Shown: positions 1 to 9,800, counted from the first letter of the stretch. The stretch: DNA of 57,954 nt from an uncultured Collinsella sp. (GCA_900541665.1 UQKV01000010.1:1-57954), one strand, 5' to 3'. Numbers and translations: made by a program. Notes: generated by a model from the letters alone, not told the origin.

Positions 1-6
1 AACTTC

Positions 7-41
7 AAGGGCGCGACCAGAAGGTCAGCGCCCTTTCGTTT
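7..41 (+). terminator. Intrinsic terminator of an upstream gene
   Basis: A GC-rich hairpin with arms AAGGGCGCGACC and GGTCaGCGCCCTT around an AGAA loop is followed by TTCGTTT. It most likely ends a gene lying to the left of the window. The stretch from here to the tgt start shows no convincing gene. Confidence 0.6.
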
Positions 42-256
42 CACGTCACCTTGTCGCAAATGCGGCCCGCTCGCTGACTTATGCTCAACCTGCGGCGCCA
101 TTTTGCTTGAAGGCACCTTGCTCGCTCTGGCGGGTTTTCGCTGTCGGTGTCATAACATCGGCGTTGTTGTGGCTGTCGGAAATGATCCGTTGTCGCAAGG
201 GGCAGGTTTCCTTTGCACCAGTTTCTGTCGAGTCGGTGCTCTTTGCGGGTTGCCCG

Positions 257-262
257 TATAAT
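257..262 (+). promoter_or_regulatory. Possible -10 element of tgt
   Basis: A perfect TATAAT lies 37 bases upstream of the tgt start codon. No good -35 hexamer stands 16-18 bases before it, so the promoter call rests on the -10 match and position only. Confidence 0.35.
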
Positions 263-299
263 GGTTTGCGTATGAACCGCAACCAAGGAGTTCCAGTTT

Positions 300-1439
<1,140 letters not shown>

Positions 1440-1588
1440 GGGCGACAGGCGCGCTTGCAGAGCGTGGGCAACGGCAAAGGCTGAGCGGCAGCCGCTCGTC
1501 ACATTCGCTGACGTCGGCTGCGCGACCGCTGACCGATGCCTTGCAAGCGCATAACGCATCGCGGGTACCATACCGAATAGTTGATGTT
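1440..1588. other. Non-coding stretch with inverted repeats
   Basis: No credible ORF. The bases GCGCTTGCA near 1452 pair with TTGCAAGCGC near 1550, enclosing smaller complementary blocks (GCGGCAGCCGC near 1486, and CGGCTGCGCG near 1515). It could be the folded 3' end of the tgt transcript or a small RNA. I cannot distinguish these. Confidence 0.25.
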
Positions 1589-1637
1589 CGGGCGGGTGTT
1601 TGACGCATGGCGTCGACCCCGCCCGCTTTTCTTTTTC
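1589..1637 (+). terminator. Terminator or attenuator hairpin before the LOG gene
   Basis: CGGGCGGG pairs with CCCGCCCG, with an inner TGACGC/GCGTCg stem, followed by CTTTTCTTTTTC. It ends only about 15 bases before the start codon of the next gene, so it may terminate tgt or act as an attenuator in the leader of the downstream gene. Confidence 0.55.
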
Positions 1638-1652
1638 TCGATAGGAGTACCC

Positions 1653-2411
1653 ATGATTAAGAATGAGAACGTCGAGGGCGAGCCCGCCTACGACGAGACG
1701 TACCGCCGCGGCCCCGTGGTTATGCGCGGCCCCATGATTCCTAAGGACAACACCTACGCCAACCTGCTGGCGCCCGAGGATTCGACCGACTGGCTGCATG
1801 CCGATCCCTGGCGCGTGCTGCGCATTCAGGCCGAGTTTGTCGATGGCTTCGGCGCGCTTGCCGAGCTTGGCCCCGCAGTGACCATCTTCGGCAGTGCCCG
1901 CACGCCTAAGACCGATCCGCTCTACAAGGCGGCGCGTACCGTCGGGCGCAAGATCGCGCAACGTGGCGTGGCGGTTATCACCGGTGGCGGCCCCGGCATC
2001 ATGGAAGCGGCCAACAGGGGAGCGGCGAGTGTCAACGGCAAGTCAGTTGGCCTGGGCATTGAATTGCCGCACGAGCAGGGGCTCAATAAATACGTAAACC
2101 TCGGTATGAACTTCCGCTACTTCTTTGTGCGCAAAACCATGTTCGTTAAGTACAGCTCGGGCGCCATCGTGTTTCCCGGCGGCTTTGGCACGCTCGACGA
2201 GATGTTCGAGGTGCTCACGCTGGTGCAGACGCACAAGGTCAAGCGCATGCCGCTCGTGCTGGTGGGCAGCGAGTACTGGCAGGGCCTGTTCGACTGGCTC
2301 AACGGCCCGGTGATGAGCGCCGGTATGATCAGCCCGCTCGATCCGGATTTGGTACACATTACTGACGACCTCAACGAGGCCGTCGACATCGCCCTGAGCG
2401 GGCTGATGTAG
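1653..2411 (+). CDS. LOG-family (TIGR00730) nucleotide-monophosphate phosphoribohydrolase
   Basis: A 252-aa member of the lysine-decarboxylase-like/LOG family. Characterised members release free cytokinin-type bases or cleave nucleoside 5'-monophosphates. The Rossmann-like core shows GGGPGIMEAANRGA and the hallmark PGGFGTLDE, which supplies the active-site Arg/Glu environment. The start chosen is the ATG preceded by AGGAG at the proper distance. An in-frame start exists 72 bases earlier but falls inside the upstream hairpin. In bacteria the physiological substrate is usually unknown. No neighbouring gene clarifies it. Confidence 0.85.
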   Translation: MIKNENVEGEPAYDETYRRGPVVMRGPMIPKDNTYANLLAPEDSTDWLHADPWRVLRIQAEFVDGFGALAELGPAVTIFGSARTPKTDPLYKAARTVGRKIAQRGVAVITGGGPGIMEAANRGAASVNGKSVGLGIELPHEQGLNKYVNLGMNFRYFFVRKTMFVKYSSGAIVFPGGFGTLDEMFEVLTLVQTHKVKRMPLVLVGSEYWQGLFDWLNGPVMSAGMISPLDPDLVHITDDLNEAVDIALSGLM

Positions 2412-2483
2412 GGTAGGTAAAATGGGACGGGGCTAAAAAGACTGGTCTGAAACATTTGATACCAGTCTTTTTAGCCCCGTCCC
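2411..2483 (+). terminator. Perfect 23-bp hairpin with a GGGACGGGG repeat tag
   Basis: Arms 2424-2446 and 2461-2483 are perfectly complementary (23 bp, 14-base loop). The left part GGGTAGGTAAAATGGGACGG resembles the blocks that begin the larger repeats at 47068 and 50169, so this is a member of a dispersed family. It lies between the convergent LOG and DegV genes and probably terminates transcription from both sides. Confidence 0.6.
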
Positions 2484-2501
2484 AAATGAACTGCTTCTAA
2501 G

Positions 2502-2564
2502 TTGCGGTGGAATAAGGATTGATTTGCGGCTGATGAGCCAAAAACAGTCCCTATTCCACCGCAA
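2502..2564. repeat. TTGCGGTGGAATA palindromic repeat, copy 1
   Basis: TTGCGGTGGAATA (2502-2514) pairs perfectly with TATTCCACCGCAA (2552-2564). The apical part carries a small GGCT/AGCC hairpin. A second copy with the same outer stem and a similar apical hairpin lies at 5775-5841. It sits directly after the DegV stop codon on the minus strand and may serve as its terminator. Confidence 0.6.
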
Positions 2565-2579
2565 GTGGTAAAGGTGCCC

Positions 2580-3440
2580 CTAGTGGATGGGCTGGTAGCT
2601 GGGGCAGTAGCTGATGGCGATGGCGTCGACGCCTACGTGGGTGGCGATGGTGCAGCCGATGGGGCCGGTACCGGCGTCTACATAGTCTTGGCCTGCGAGC
2701 GTCTCGTTGACAAGTTCCTGCTCCTCGGCGGCGCCGGTCGTGAGCACACGCACGCTTGAGCCCGGATGCTCGTCCAAAAACGCGAGGCAATCTGCCATGG
2801 TGTTGGCGACGATGCGCTTGGCGCCGCGACCCTTCTTGATGGCCTTGATCTCGCCCGACTGCCACTCCGGCGAAACGGCCAGGCGAATGTTGAGCATCTG
2901 CGTGAGCTGGCCGGCGAGCTTGGGCGCGCGGCCGTTCTTAACGAGGTTCTCGAGCGTGCGGGGAATCAGCAGCAGGTGGGCGTCGGGCAGCGTCGCGCGG
3001 ATCTGCGCCTCGGTCTCGTTCAGGCTGCGGCCATCTTCGCGCATGGCCCGCGCGTACTCCACCAGCAAGCCCTCGGCGCCCGAGCCAGTGCGCGAATCGA
3101 TGCAGCGCACGTCGAGCTCGTGGGTCTCGGCGACCAGGCATGCGTTGGAATAGCAGGCGGACCATTCGCTGCACAGCGAGATAAAGATGGCGCTGTCGTG
3201 GCCGTCAGCACGCACGCGGTCAAAGAGTGCCTTGAACTCGCCGGCGCTCGGCTGCGAGGTGTGTGGCAGCTGCTCGGAGCCGGCCATGCGGGCGACGTAC
3301 TCTTGGGCGGTAATCTGCACCTGGTCGAGCAGGTCCTCGCCCTCGATAATCACATGCAGCGGAATCACGTAAATGCCGAGCTCTTGGGCGCGGGCGGGGG
3401 AGATGTCCGACGTGGAGTCGGTTATGATGGCAAAAGACAT
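2580..3440 (-). CDS. DegV-family fatty-acid-binding protein
   Basis: A 286-aa protein of the DegV/FakB family, which binds a single fatty acid and in Firmicutes hands it to the FakA kinase. It begins with the family pattern IITDSTSD and has TSQPSAGEF, whose Ser/Thr contact the carboxylate. The second head-group motif, usually SxLSGTYQSA, is replaced by LCSEWSACYSNA, so ligand binding may differ. The start at 3440 follows GAAAGG. An in-frame start 57 bases earlier gives an arginine-rich extension and is less likely. No fakA is visible. A second DegV protein with the canonical motif starts at 57484. Confidence 0.88.
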   Translation of the reverse strand: MSFAIITDSTSDISPARAQELGIYVIPLHVIIEGEDLLDQVQITAQEYVARMAGSEQLPHTSQPSAGEFKALFDRVRADGHDSAIFISLCSEWSACYSNACLVAETHELDVRCIDSRTGSGAEGLLVEYARAMREDGRSLNETEAQIRATLPDAHLLLIPRTLENLVKNGRAPKLAGQLTQMLNIRLAVSPEWQSGEIKAIKKGRGAKRIVANTMADCLAFLDEHPGSSVRVLTTGAAEEQELVNETLAGQDYVDAGTGPIGCTIATHVGVDAIAISYCPSYQPIH

Positions 3441-3590
3441 AATTGCACCTTTCGTTGGGGCGCGACGGCGCCGCCTTCTGAGAGCAAAGTGCGACAAGTA
3501 TAGTGGAGTTGCTCTACATTGCTAGGTTCAATTGTTGAATAGTCAACAGTTTGAAGTGTCGGTGTGGAAATCATCAACTGGGGAAGAGGG

Positions 3591-4259
3591 ATGCCGATGG
3601 AGGCGCTGGAGATATGCAAGCGGCCGGTCGTGCTGTTTGATTTTGATGGCACGGTGGCCGATACGGGTCGGGCGGTGATGACCTCGACGCGCAAGACGCT
3701 GGCTGCACGCGGGTTTTCGGAGGCGCAGATGGGCGACCTGCGTCGCATGATCGGGCCGCCCCTGTGGAAGAGTTTTCACGACTTTTATGGCTTCTCCCGC
3801 GAGGAGTCGCTTGTGGTGGCCGACGAGTACCGTGCCTTTTTTGACGAGCTGGGACCGGAGGAGTATCCCGTGTTCGACGGGGTCCCCGAGTTGCTGGATG
3901 GGTTGGCCGCCCGGGGCAAGCGTATGGCCGTGGCGACGTCGCGCATGGAGGCAAAGTGCATCGACATGGTACGTGAGCTAGGACTTTCGCAGTTTGAGGC
4001 CGTGGTTGGCATGAATCCGCCGCAGGGACGCGAGACCAAGGCCGATTCGGTTCGCGATGCCCTGGCGGCGCTCGGCGCGACGGCCGACGATGCCGTGATG
4101 ATCGGCGATCGCTTTAACGATGTGGAGGGCGCACACGCGATGGGCGTGCCGTGCATCGGCATCTATTCGGGCGCGGCAGCGCCGGGGGAGCACGAGGCCG
4201 CGGGCGCCGATGCGGTGGTGCACTCGGTGGCCGAGCTTGCTAAACTTTTCGCTATCTAA
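3591..4259 (+). CDS. HAD-superfamily phosphatase, phosphoglycolate-phosphatase-like
   Basis: About 222 aa. Motif I is VLFDFDGTVADTG, a helical cap follows, motif II is VATSR and motif IV is MIGDRFNDVEGA, all of the Gph/PGP type (C1 cap). The substrate cannot be deduced; phosphoglycolate or another small sugar phosphate is likely from family knowledge. The start is uncertain. The ATG at 3597 is best placed after the GAAGAGGG site, the ATG at 3591 overlaps it, and a GTG lies at 3564. The M20 gene follows after 55 bases with its own strong AAGGAGG. Confidence 0.82.
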   Translation: MPMEALEICKRPVVLFDFDGTVADTGRAVMTSTRKTLAARGFSEAQMGDLRRMIGPPLWKSFHDFYGFSREESLVVADEYRAFFDELGPEEYPVFDGVPELLDGLAARGKRMAVATSRMEAKCIDMVRELGLSQFEAVVGMNPPQGRETKADSVRDALAALGATADDAVMIGDRFNDVEGAHAMGVPCIGIYSGAAAPGEHEAAGADAVVHSVAELAKLFAI

Positions 4260-4314
4260 TAGACATAATGTGAGGGGCGGGCGTACCCGTCGCTCATTGG
4301 TAAGGAGGTCGTCC

Positions 4315-5751
4315 ATGAATCAGGTGGAGCAGAGCGTTGCCGAGTATGTCGACGAGGTCTGGGAGGATGTCGTCGCCGATATCGAGCAGCTGGTAAGCTA
4401 TCCGTCCGTGGCCGTTGCTGCCGATGCGGAGTCCGGTGCGCCGTTTGGCCGCCCGGTCCGTGATGCGCTCGATTGCGCGCTCGGCATTGCGCAAAAGCTC
4501 GGCTACCAGACGAGCGATGACGAGGGCTTTGTGGGCATCGCCGATATTCCGGGCCGCGGCGATAAGCAGCTCGCGACTATCTGCCATGTGGACGTGGTAC
4601 CCGCTGGCCCCGGCTGGAACACCGACCCGTTTGCGATGGAGCGTCGCGAGGGCTGGCTGCTCGGCCGCGGCGTGATCGACGACAAGGGCCCGGCGGTGCT
4701 GTCGCTCTACGCCGGCGCCTACCTGCTCAGGCACGGCATTGTGCCGCGCTATACCTTCCGCGCGCTGCTGGGCTGCGATGAGGAAGTGGGCATGTCCGAC
4801 GTTCACCATTATCTGGAGAACCACGCAGACCCCGACTTTCTGTTTACGCCCGATGCCGAGTTCCCGGTCTGCAATGCCGAGAAGGGTCAGTTTGGGGCGA
4901 CGTTTGTGAGCCCCAAGATCGACGGCGGGCGCATCGTATCGTGGAGTGGTGCCGAGGCGAGCAATGCTATTCCGTCGCAGTCTATCTGCGAGCTTGCGAT
5001 TGCCGCCGATGAGCTGCCGGCACCGGTCGAGAACGCCGACCGCCTGGAGATTACGGCGCTCGATAACGGCCATGCGCAGATTTTTGCCCACGGCATTGGC
5101 GGTCATGCCTCGATGCCCGAGGGAACGATCAATGCCGTCGGCCTGATCGTGTCGTATCTGCGTGAGGCCGAGGACGCGTTTGGTGCCCGTGACGAGCGCC
5201 TGCTGACGCCTGCCGAGCACGAGTTTGTCAAGTTTCTGGCCTTTGTGCATGCGGACGCCTATGGCCGTGGCCTGGGTGTCGACGCGGCGAGCCCCGCGTT
5301 TGGCCCGCTCACCTGCAACCCCGGCGTCATCCGTGTGGCGGATGGTCACATCGAGCAGGTCATCGACGTGCGCTTCCCTGATAGCACCAGTGCCGATACC
5401 ATCTGCGAGCAGCTCGAGCCGCTCGTGGGGCGCTTTGGCGTGACGTACCGTGTGGGTCGTGCAAAGGTGCCGTTCTCGGTGTCTGCCGACGATCCGGCCG
5501 TGAAGGCGCTTATTGATACCTATAACGAGTTTACGGGCAAGCATGCTGAGCCCTTTGCCATGGGCGGCGGCACGTACGCGCGCAACTTTGCCCGCGCCGT
5601 CTCGTTTGGCCCCGAGGAGACCGGCCTGGAGCTGCCAGCATGGGGCGGCCAGATGCACGGCCCCAACGAGTGCGCCAACGAGGAGCAGCTCAAGCAGGCG
5701 CTCAAGATTTATATCGTGGCGATCCTGCGTTTGAACGAGCTGGAGCTTTAA
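4315..5751 (+). CDS. M20-family metallo-dipeptidase (PepV/Sapep-like)
   Basis: A 478-aa zinc peptidase. The metal ligands appear as CHVDVVPAGPGW, GRGVIDDKGP (bridging Asp), CDEEVG (general base and Zn ligand) and DAEFP, with a C-terminal His in GQMHGPNE. The lid domain is large, as in PepV and Sapep, which cleave dipeptides with an N-terminal residue held in the active site. The start is preceded by AAGGAGG. It is probably cytoplasmic, as there is no signal peptide. A repeat hairpin with a T-tract follows and should end the transcript. Confidence 0.88.
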   Translation: MNQVEQSVAEYVDEVWEDVVADIEQLVSYPSVAVAADAESGAPFGRPVRDALDCALGIAQKLGYQTSDDEGFVGIADIPGRGDKQLATICHVDVVPAGPGWNTDPFAMERREGWLLGRGVIDDKGPAVLSLYAGAYLLRHGIVPRYTFRALLGCDEEVGMSDVHHYLENHADPDFLFTPDAEFPVCNAEKGQFGATFVSPKIDGGRIVSWSGAEASNAIPSQSICELAIAADELPAPVENADRLEITALDNGHAQIFAHGIGGHASMPEGTINAVGLIVSYLREAEDAFGARDERLLTPAEHEFVKFLAFVHADAYGRGLGVDAASPAFGPLTCNPGVIRVADGHIEQVIDVRFPDSTSADTICEQLEPLVGRFGVTYRVGRAKVPFSVSADDPAVKALIDTYNEFTGKHAEPFAMGGGTYARNFARAVSFGPEETGLELPAWGGQMHGPNECANEEQLKQALKIYIVAILRLNELEL

Positions 5752-5774
5752 GGTTACGCGGTTTTACCAATCTA

Positions 5775-5848
5775 AGTTGCGGTGGAATAGTTCCTAGAAT
5801 CGGCTGCCTGACAGCCAAACAGGAACTATTTCACCGCAACTGCTTTTT
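5775..5848 (+). terminator. TTGCGGTGGAATA palindromic repeat, copy 2, acting as terminator
   Basis: Arms 5775-5795 and 5821-5841 match at 20 of 21 positions, the exception being a G-U pair. An inner GGCTG/CAGCC hairpin and a TTTTTAT tail follow the same plan as the copy at 2502. It separates the M20 gene from the pst operon. Confidence 0.65.
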
Positions 5849-6044
5849 ATCGGTGTAAAAGGTGGGTCATGCTTGGTGGCGGGTTTGTTATTCGTTTGTA
5901 AAGCCGAGCCGCGCTTGCGGTAAGGGTCTATCAAATGCCCGTAAGAAACCGCAGTTGGCGCGGGCGCCGCCCGGTCGGGGCCGTATCTTTCCAAACAGCA
6001 AAGCGGGCGGGGTGCCCGCGAGTCGCATGTATGAAAGGAAGATC

Positions 6045-6986
6045 ATGCTCGATCAGGCTTATTCTCGTCGTCAGTTCCTCGGCCTCGCTGGTGGTCTTGC
6101 CAGCTTTGTGGGCCTCGGCCTCGTTGGCTGCGGCGGCGCAGGCGCTTCCAACGCTGCCGACAAGGGCAGCGCCGCTGCCGCTGCCGAGTCCGTCGCCGGC
6201 GAGGTGACCTACGACGGCGCCTCCTCGTTCCAGGCTCTCGTCGAGGCCGCTGCAGAGAAGTTCATGGACGCCAACCCGGACGTCTCCGTCTCCGGTTCGG
6301 GTAACGGTTCGGGCAAGGGTCTGACCGCTGTCGCCGCCGGCACCGTTACCATCGGTAACTCCGACGTCTTCGCCGAGACCAAGCTCGAGGCCGACCAGGT
6401 CAAGAACCTCGTCGACCATGAGGTCGCCGTCGTGGGCATGGGCCCCGTCGTCTCCAAGAACGTGAAGGTCGACGACCTGTCCCTCGAGCAGCTCAAGGGC
6501 ATCTTCTCCGGCCAGATTACCAACTGGAACGAGGTCGGCGGTGACGACGCCACCATCGTCGTTCTCAACCGCAAGGCCGGCTCCGGTACTCGCGCCACCT
6601 TTGAGGCCGCCGTCTTTGGCGACGAGGCCGTCGACTTTAAGGGCGACGCCGAGCTCGACAAGTCCGGCGATGTCCAGACTCAGATGGCCAGCACCGACAA
6701 CGCCATCTCCTACCTCGACTTCTCGCACTTCGACGACTCCAAGTTCAACGCCGTCAAGGTCGAGGGCGTGGAGCCCAAGAGCGCAAACGTCACCGACGAC
6801 TCCTTCAAGATCTGGGCGACCGAGCACATGTACTGCGCAAAGGACGCCGACGACGCCACCAAGGCATTCCTGGAGTTCATGCTTTCCGACGACGTCCAGG
6901 GCAAGCTTGTCGAGGAGCAGGGCTTTATCCCCGTCTCTGCCATGAAGGTCGTCAAGGACGCCAGCGGCAAGGTTTCTGCTAAATAA
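6045..6986 (+). CDS. pstS: Phosphate ABC transporter, substrate-binding lipoprotein
   Basis: A 313-aa PBP-like protein that binds phosphate outside the membrane. The N terminus has a twin-arginine pattern (SRRQFLGLAGG) followed by a lipobox LVGC, so it is probably a Tat-exported lipoprotein. Phosphate-binding loops typical of PstS include SGSGNGSGKGL and RKAGSGTRATFE. The start at 6045 has AAAGGAAG in front. It is the first gene of pstSCAB, 24 bases before pstC. A GCGGGCggggtGCCCGC hairpin lies just upstream of its ribosome-binding site. I see no clear Pho box. Confidence 0.93.
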   Translation: MLDQAYSRRQFLGLAGGLASFVGLGLVGCGGAGASNAADKGSAAAAAESVAGEVTYDGASSFQALVEAAAEKFMDANPDVSVSGSGNGSGKGLTAVAAGTVTIGNSDVFAETKLEADQVKNLVDHEVAVVGMGPVVSKNVKVDDLSLEQLKGIFSGQITNWNEVGGDDATIVVLNRKAGSGTRATFEAAVFGDEAVDFKGDAELDKSGDVQTQMASTDNAISYLDFSHFDDSKFNAVKVEGVEPKSANVTDDSFKIWATEHMYCAKDADDATKAFLEFMLSDDVQGKLVEEQGFIPVSAMKVVKDASGKVSAK

Positions 6987-7010
6987 GTAATCGCCCCGGA
7001 AAGGTTTGCA

Positions 7011-7919
7011 ATGGCAAAGCAACTGCCAAAGCGCGACCTTGAGAACGTGGGCCTGGGCGTCACGGGTGCGTGCGTAGCGCTCGTGACGCTTGTCGTTGCC
7101 GCGCTCATCTTTATGGTCGCCCAAAAGGGCCTCTCGGCTTTTCTCAAGGACGGCGTTTCGGTCGTCGAGTTCTTTACCGGCACCAAGTGGGACCTGGCCA
7201 ACACGGCTAAAAACGGCCTGCCCTATACCGGCGCCCTGCCTCTGATCGCCACCTCGTTTGCGGTCATGGTGCTCTCCACGCTCATCGCGCTGCCCATCGC
7301 CATCGGCTCTGCCATCTTTGCGGTCGAGATTCGACCTAAGTTTGGTTCCAAGATCTTTCAGCCGCTTATTGAGCTTTTGACCGGCATTCCCTCGGTCGTC
7401 TTTGGCCTGATTGGCTTTCACGTGGTCGTCGGCCTTATGAAGAGCGTTTTCCATGTGAGTACGGGCCTGGGCATCCTGCCCGGCGCCATCGTGCTGGCCG
7501 TCATGATCCTGCCGACCATGACTACCCTTTCGGTCGATGGTCTGCGCGCCGTGCCCGATAGCTACCGTCAGGGCTCGCTCGCTCTGGGCTACACCCGCTG
7601 GCAGACCATCTGGCACGTGGTGCTCAAGTCCGCCATGCCGTCGCTCATGACTGCGGTCATCCTTGGCATGACCCGCGCCTTTGGCGAGACGCTCGCCGTG
7701 CGCATGGTCATCGGAGGCATCGAGTCCATGCCGACGTCGCTGCTGTCGCCGGCGTCCACCATCACCACCACGCTTACCACGTCTATGGCGGTCTATGCCG
7801 AGGGCTCGGCCCAGGACGATGTTCTGTGGGCGCTCGGTCTGCTGCTGATGGGCATGAGTCTCATCTTTATCCTGATCATCCACCTTATCGGCCGCAAGGG
7901 GGCGAAGGCTCGTGGCTAG
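7011..7919 (+). CDS. pstC: Phosphate ABC transporter permease PstC
   Basis: A 302-aa inner-membrane permease with about six transmembrane segments. The cytoplasmic coupling loop for PstB reads YRQGSLALGYTRWQTIWHVV, the ABC-permease EAA-type motif, and AFGETLAVRMVIGG follows. It overlaps pstA by 8 bases, which suggests translational coupling. Confidence 0.95.
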   Translation: MAKQLPKRDLENVGLGVTGACVALVTLVVAALIFMVAQKGLSAFLKDGVSVVEFFTGTKWDLANTAKNGLPYTGALPLIATSFAVMVLSTLIALPIAIGSAIFAVEIRPKFGSKIFQPLIELLTGIPSVVFGLIGFHVVVGLMKSVFHVSTGLGILPGAIVLAVMILPTMTTLSVDGLRAVPDSYRQGSLALGYTRWQTIWHVVLKSAMPSLMTAVILGMTRAFGETLAVRMVIGGIESMPTSLLSPASTITTTLTTSMAVYAEGSAQDDVLWALGLLLMGMSLIFILIIHLIGRKGAKARG

Positions 7920-8838
7920 CACGCGCATCTATATCGACGAGGCGAGACTCGGTCGCGTCCAAAAGCAGGACCGCATCGCCACGGGCGTGCTGACGGCGAT
8001 CGCCGCCATCGTCATGCTCGTCGTCATTTCCATGGTGGCCTATATCCTGTTCGAGGGCATCTCGACGCTGTTCCAGCCGGGATTTCTCACGCAGCCCGCG
8101 CGCGCCAACGGAACCCAGGGCGGCGTGCTCTACCAGCTGTTCGACTCGTTCTATCTGCTGCTGATTACCCTAGCCATCTCGGTGCCTATCAGCCTGGGCG
8201 GCGCGGTCTTTTTGGTTGAGTACGCGCCGGACGGACCCATCCGCGACATCGCCTCCACCGCCATCGAGACGTTGTCCTCGCTGCCTTCCATCGTCGTCGG
8301 CATGTTCGGCTTTCTGGTGTTCTCGGTGCAGCTGGGCTGGAAGTACTCCATCATCTCCGGCGCCGTCGCGCTCACCATGTTCAACATCCCCATCCTGGTG
8401 CGCGTGATCCAGCAGGCGCTCGAGGATGTGCCACAGGCCCAGCGCGATGCGTGCCTGGCCATGGGCCTCACTCGCTGGGAGGCCACGCTGCACATCCTGA
8501 TCCCCGAGGCCATGCCCGCCATCGTGACCGGCATCGTGCTTTCGGCCGGCCGTGTGTTTGGTGAGGCCGCGGCACTGCTCTTTACCTCGGGTATGAGCTC
8601 GCCGGTTCGCCTGAATTTCTTGAGCTTTAACCTGTCGAGTCCCACCTGCGCTTGGAACGTGTTCCGTCCCGGCGAGTCGCTCGCCGTGCATATTTACAAG
8701 ATCTATGGCGAGGGCAGCCCCGAGGCCCAGCAGATCGTCTGGGGCACCGCGGCGCTGCTGATGATTTGCGTGCTGCTGTTTAACGTAGTCGCCCGTATCG
8801 TGGGCAAGCAACTGGCAAGGAAGATGACGGCCGAATGA
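7912..8838 (+). CDS. pstA: Phosphate ABC transporter permease PstA
   Basis: A 308-aa partner of PstC with the EAA loop AQRDACLAMGLTRWEATLHI and GRVFGEAAALLFTSG. It starts with GTG inside the end of pstC, and its stop overlaps the pstB start as ATGA. The N-terminal ~20 residues are hydrophilic before the first membrane helix. Confidence 0.95.
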   Translation: MASTRIYIDEARLGRVQKQDRIATGVLTAIAAIVMLVVISMVAYILFEGISTLFQPGFLTQPARANGTQGGVLYQLFDSFYLLLITLAISVPISLGGAVFLVEYAPDGPIRDIASTAIETLSSLPSIVVGMFGFLVFSVQLGWKYSIISGAVALTMFNIPILVRVIQQALEDVPQAQRDACLAMGLTRWEATLHILIPEAMPAIVTGIVLSAGRVFGEAAALLFTSGMSSPVRLNFLSFNLSSPTCAWNVFRPGESLAVHIYKIYGEGSPEAQQIVWGTAALLMICVLLFNVVARIVGKQLARKMTAE

Positions 8839-9707
8839 GCGAGATGAATGTAACGTCCGCAACCGAAGTGACATCGTCCGAGACCCAGGACTTCCTGTCG
8901 AGCGTGGGGGAGAGCGAGAAGCGCGTGCGCGTGAGCGGCAAGGCCGTGAGCGACGAGGTCGTGCTCTCCACCAAGGAGGTCAACGTGTACTATGGCGACC
9001 ACCATGCCCTGCACGACACGTCGCTCGACTTTCACAAGGGCGAGATCACGGCGCTCATCGGGCCTTCGGGCTGCGGTAAGTCGACCTTCTTGCGTAGCCT
9101 TAATCTTATGAATCGCGAGATTCGCGGTTGTCGCGTGGAGGGCGAGATCAACTACCGTGGGCGCAACGTGAACACCAGGACCGAGAACACGTACGAGCTG
9201 CGTCGCTCCATTGGCATGGTGTTCCAACAGCCCAACCCGTTCCGCAAGTCCATTCGCGACAACATTACGTTTGCGCCCAGGCGTCACGGCATTAGCGACC
9301 GCGACGAGCTTGATCGCATGGTCGAGGAGAGTCTGCGCGGTGCGGCGCTGTGGGACGAGGTCAAGGACAAGCTCGACAAGAGCGCCTACGCGCTTTCGGG
9401 CGGCCAGCAGCAGCGTCTGTGCATCGCGCGCACGCTGGCGCTCAACCCCGACGTGATCCTGTTTGACGAGCCCTGCTCGGCGCTCGACCCCATCTCGACG
9501 CTGGCGATCGAGGACCTCATGTCATCGATTGTGGCCGAGCGCGCCATCGTCATCGTGACGCACAACATGGAGCAGGCGTCGCGCGTGTCCAACCGCACGG
9601 CGTTCTTCTACATGGGCGATATGGTCGAGTACGACGAGACCGACGAGATTTTCCAACGGCCCAAGGATAAGCGGCTGAATGATTACCTCACCGGCATGTT
9701 CTCCTAG
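8835..9707 (+). CDS. pstB: Phosphate ABC transporter ATPase PstB
   Basis: A 290-aa ATPase. Walker A is GPSGCGKST, the signature LSGGQQQR, and Walker B ILFDEPCSALDP. It is about 40 residues longer than most PstB proteins because of a charged N-terminal extension before the ABC domain starts at VNVYYGDHHAL. A methionine-free extension makes a late start unlikely. No phoU follows, although phoU often closes this operon, and no phoR/phoB pair is in the window. Confidence 0.95.
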   Translation: MSEMNVTSATEVTSSETQDFLSSVGESEKRVRVSGKAVSDEVVLSTKEVNVYYGDHHALHDTSLDFHKGEITALIGPSGCGKSTFLRSLNLMNREIRGCRVEGEINYRGRNVNTRTENTYELRRSIGMVFQQPNPFRKSIRDNITFAPRRHGISDRDELDRMVEESLRGAALWDEVKDKLDKSAYALSGGQQQRLCIARTLALNPDVILFDEPCSALDPISTLAIEDLMSSIVAERAIVIVTHNMEQASRVSNRTAFFYMGDMVEYDETDEIFQRPKDKRLNDYLTGMFS

Positions 9708-9763
9708 TCCGGGACATGCTTGAGGCCCGCGGCGGCCACGGTTGCCGCGGGACTGATTGGAGA

Positions 9764-9800
9764 GGCGGGTCATCTCTTGCGGGAGATGGCCCGCCTTTTT
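9764..9800 (+). terminator. Terminator of pstSCAB
   Basis: GGCGGGtCATCTC pairs with GAGATGgCCCGCC, followed by TTTTT. A smaller CCCGCGGC/GCCGCGGG hairpin precedes it. This is a textbook intrinsic terminator. Confidence 0.85.

Noticed and set aside
5931..7928. Very long minus-strand ORF opposite pstS and pstC
   Set aside because: A shadow of high-GC coding sequence. The plus strand gives complete PstS and PstC with all motifs; the minus product is low-complexity and has no motif.
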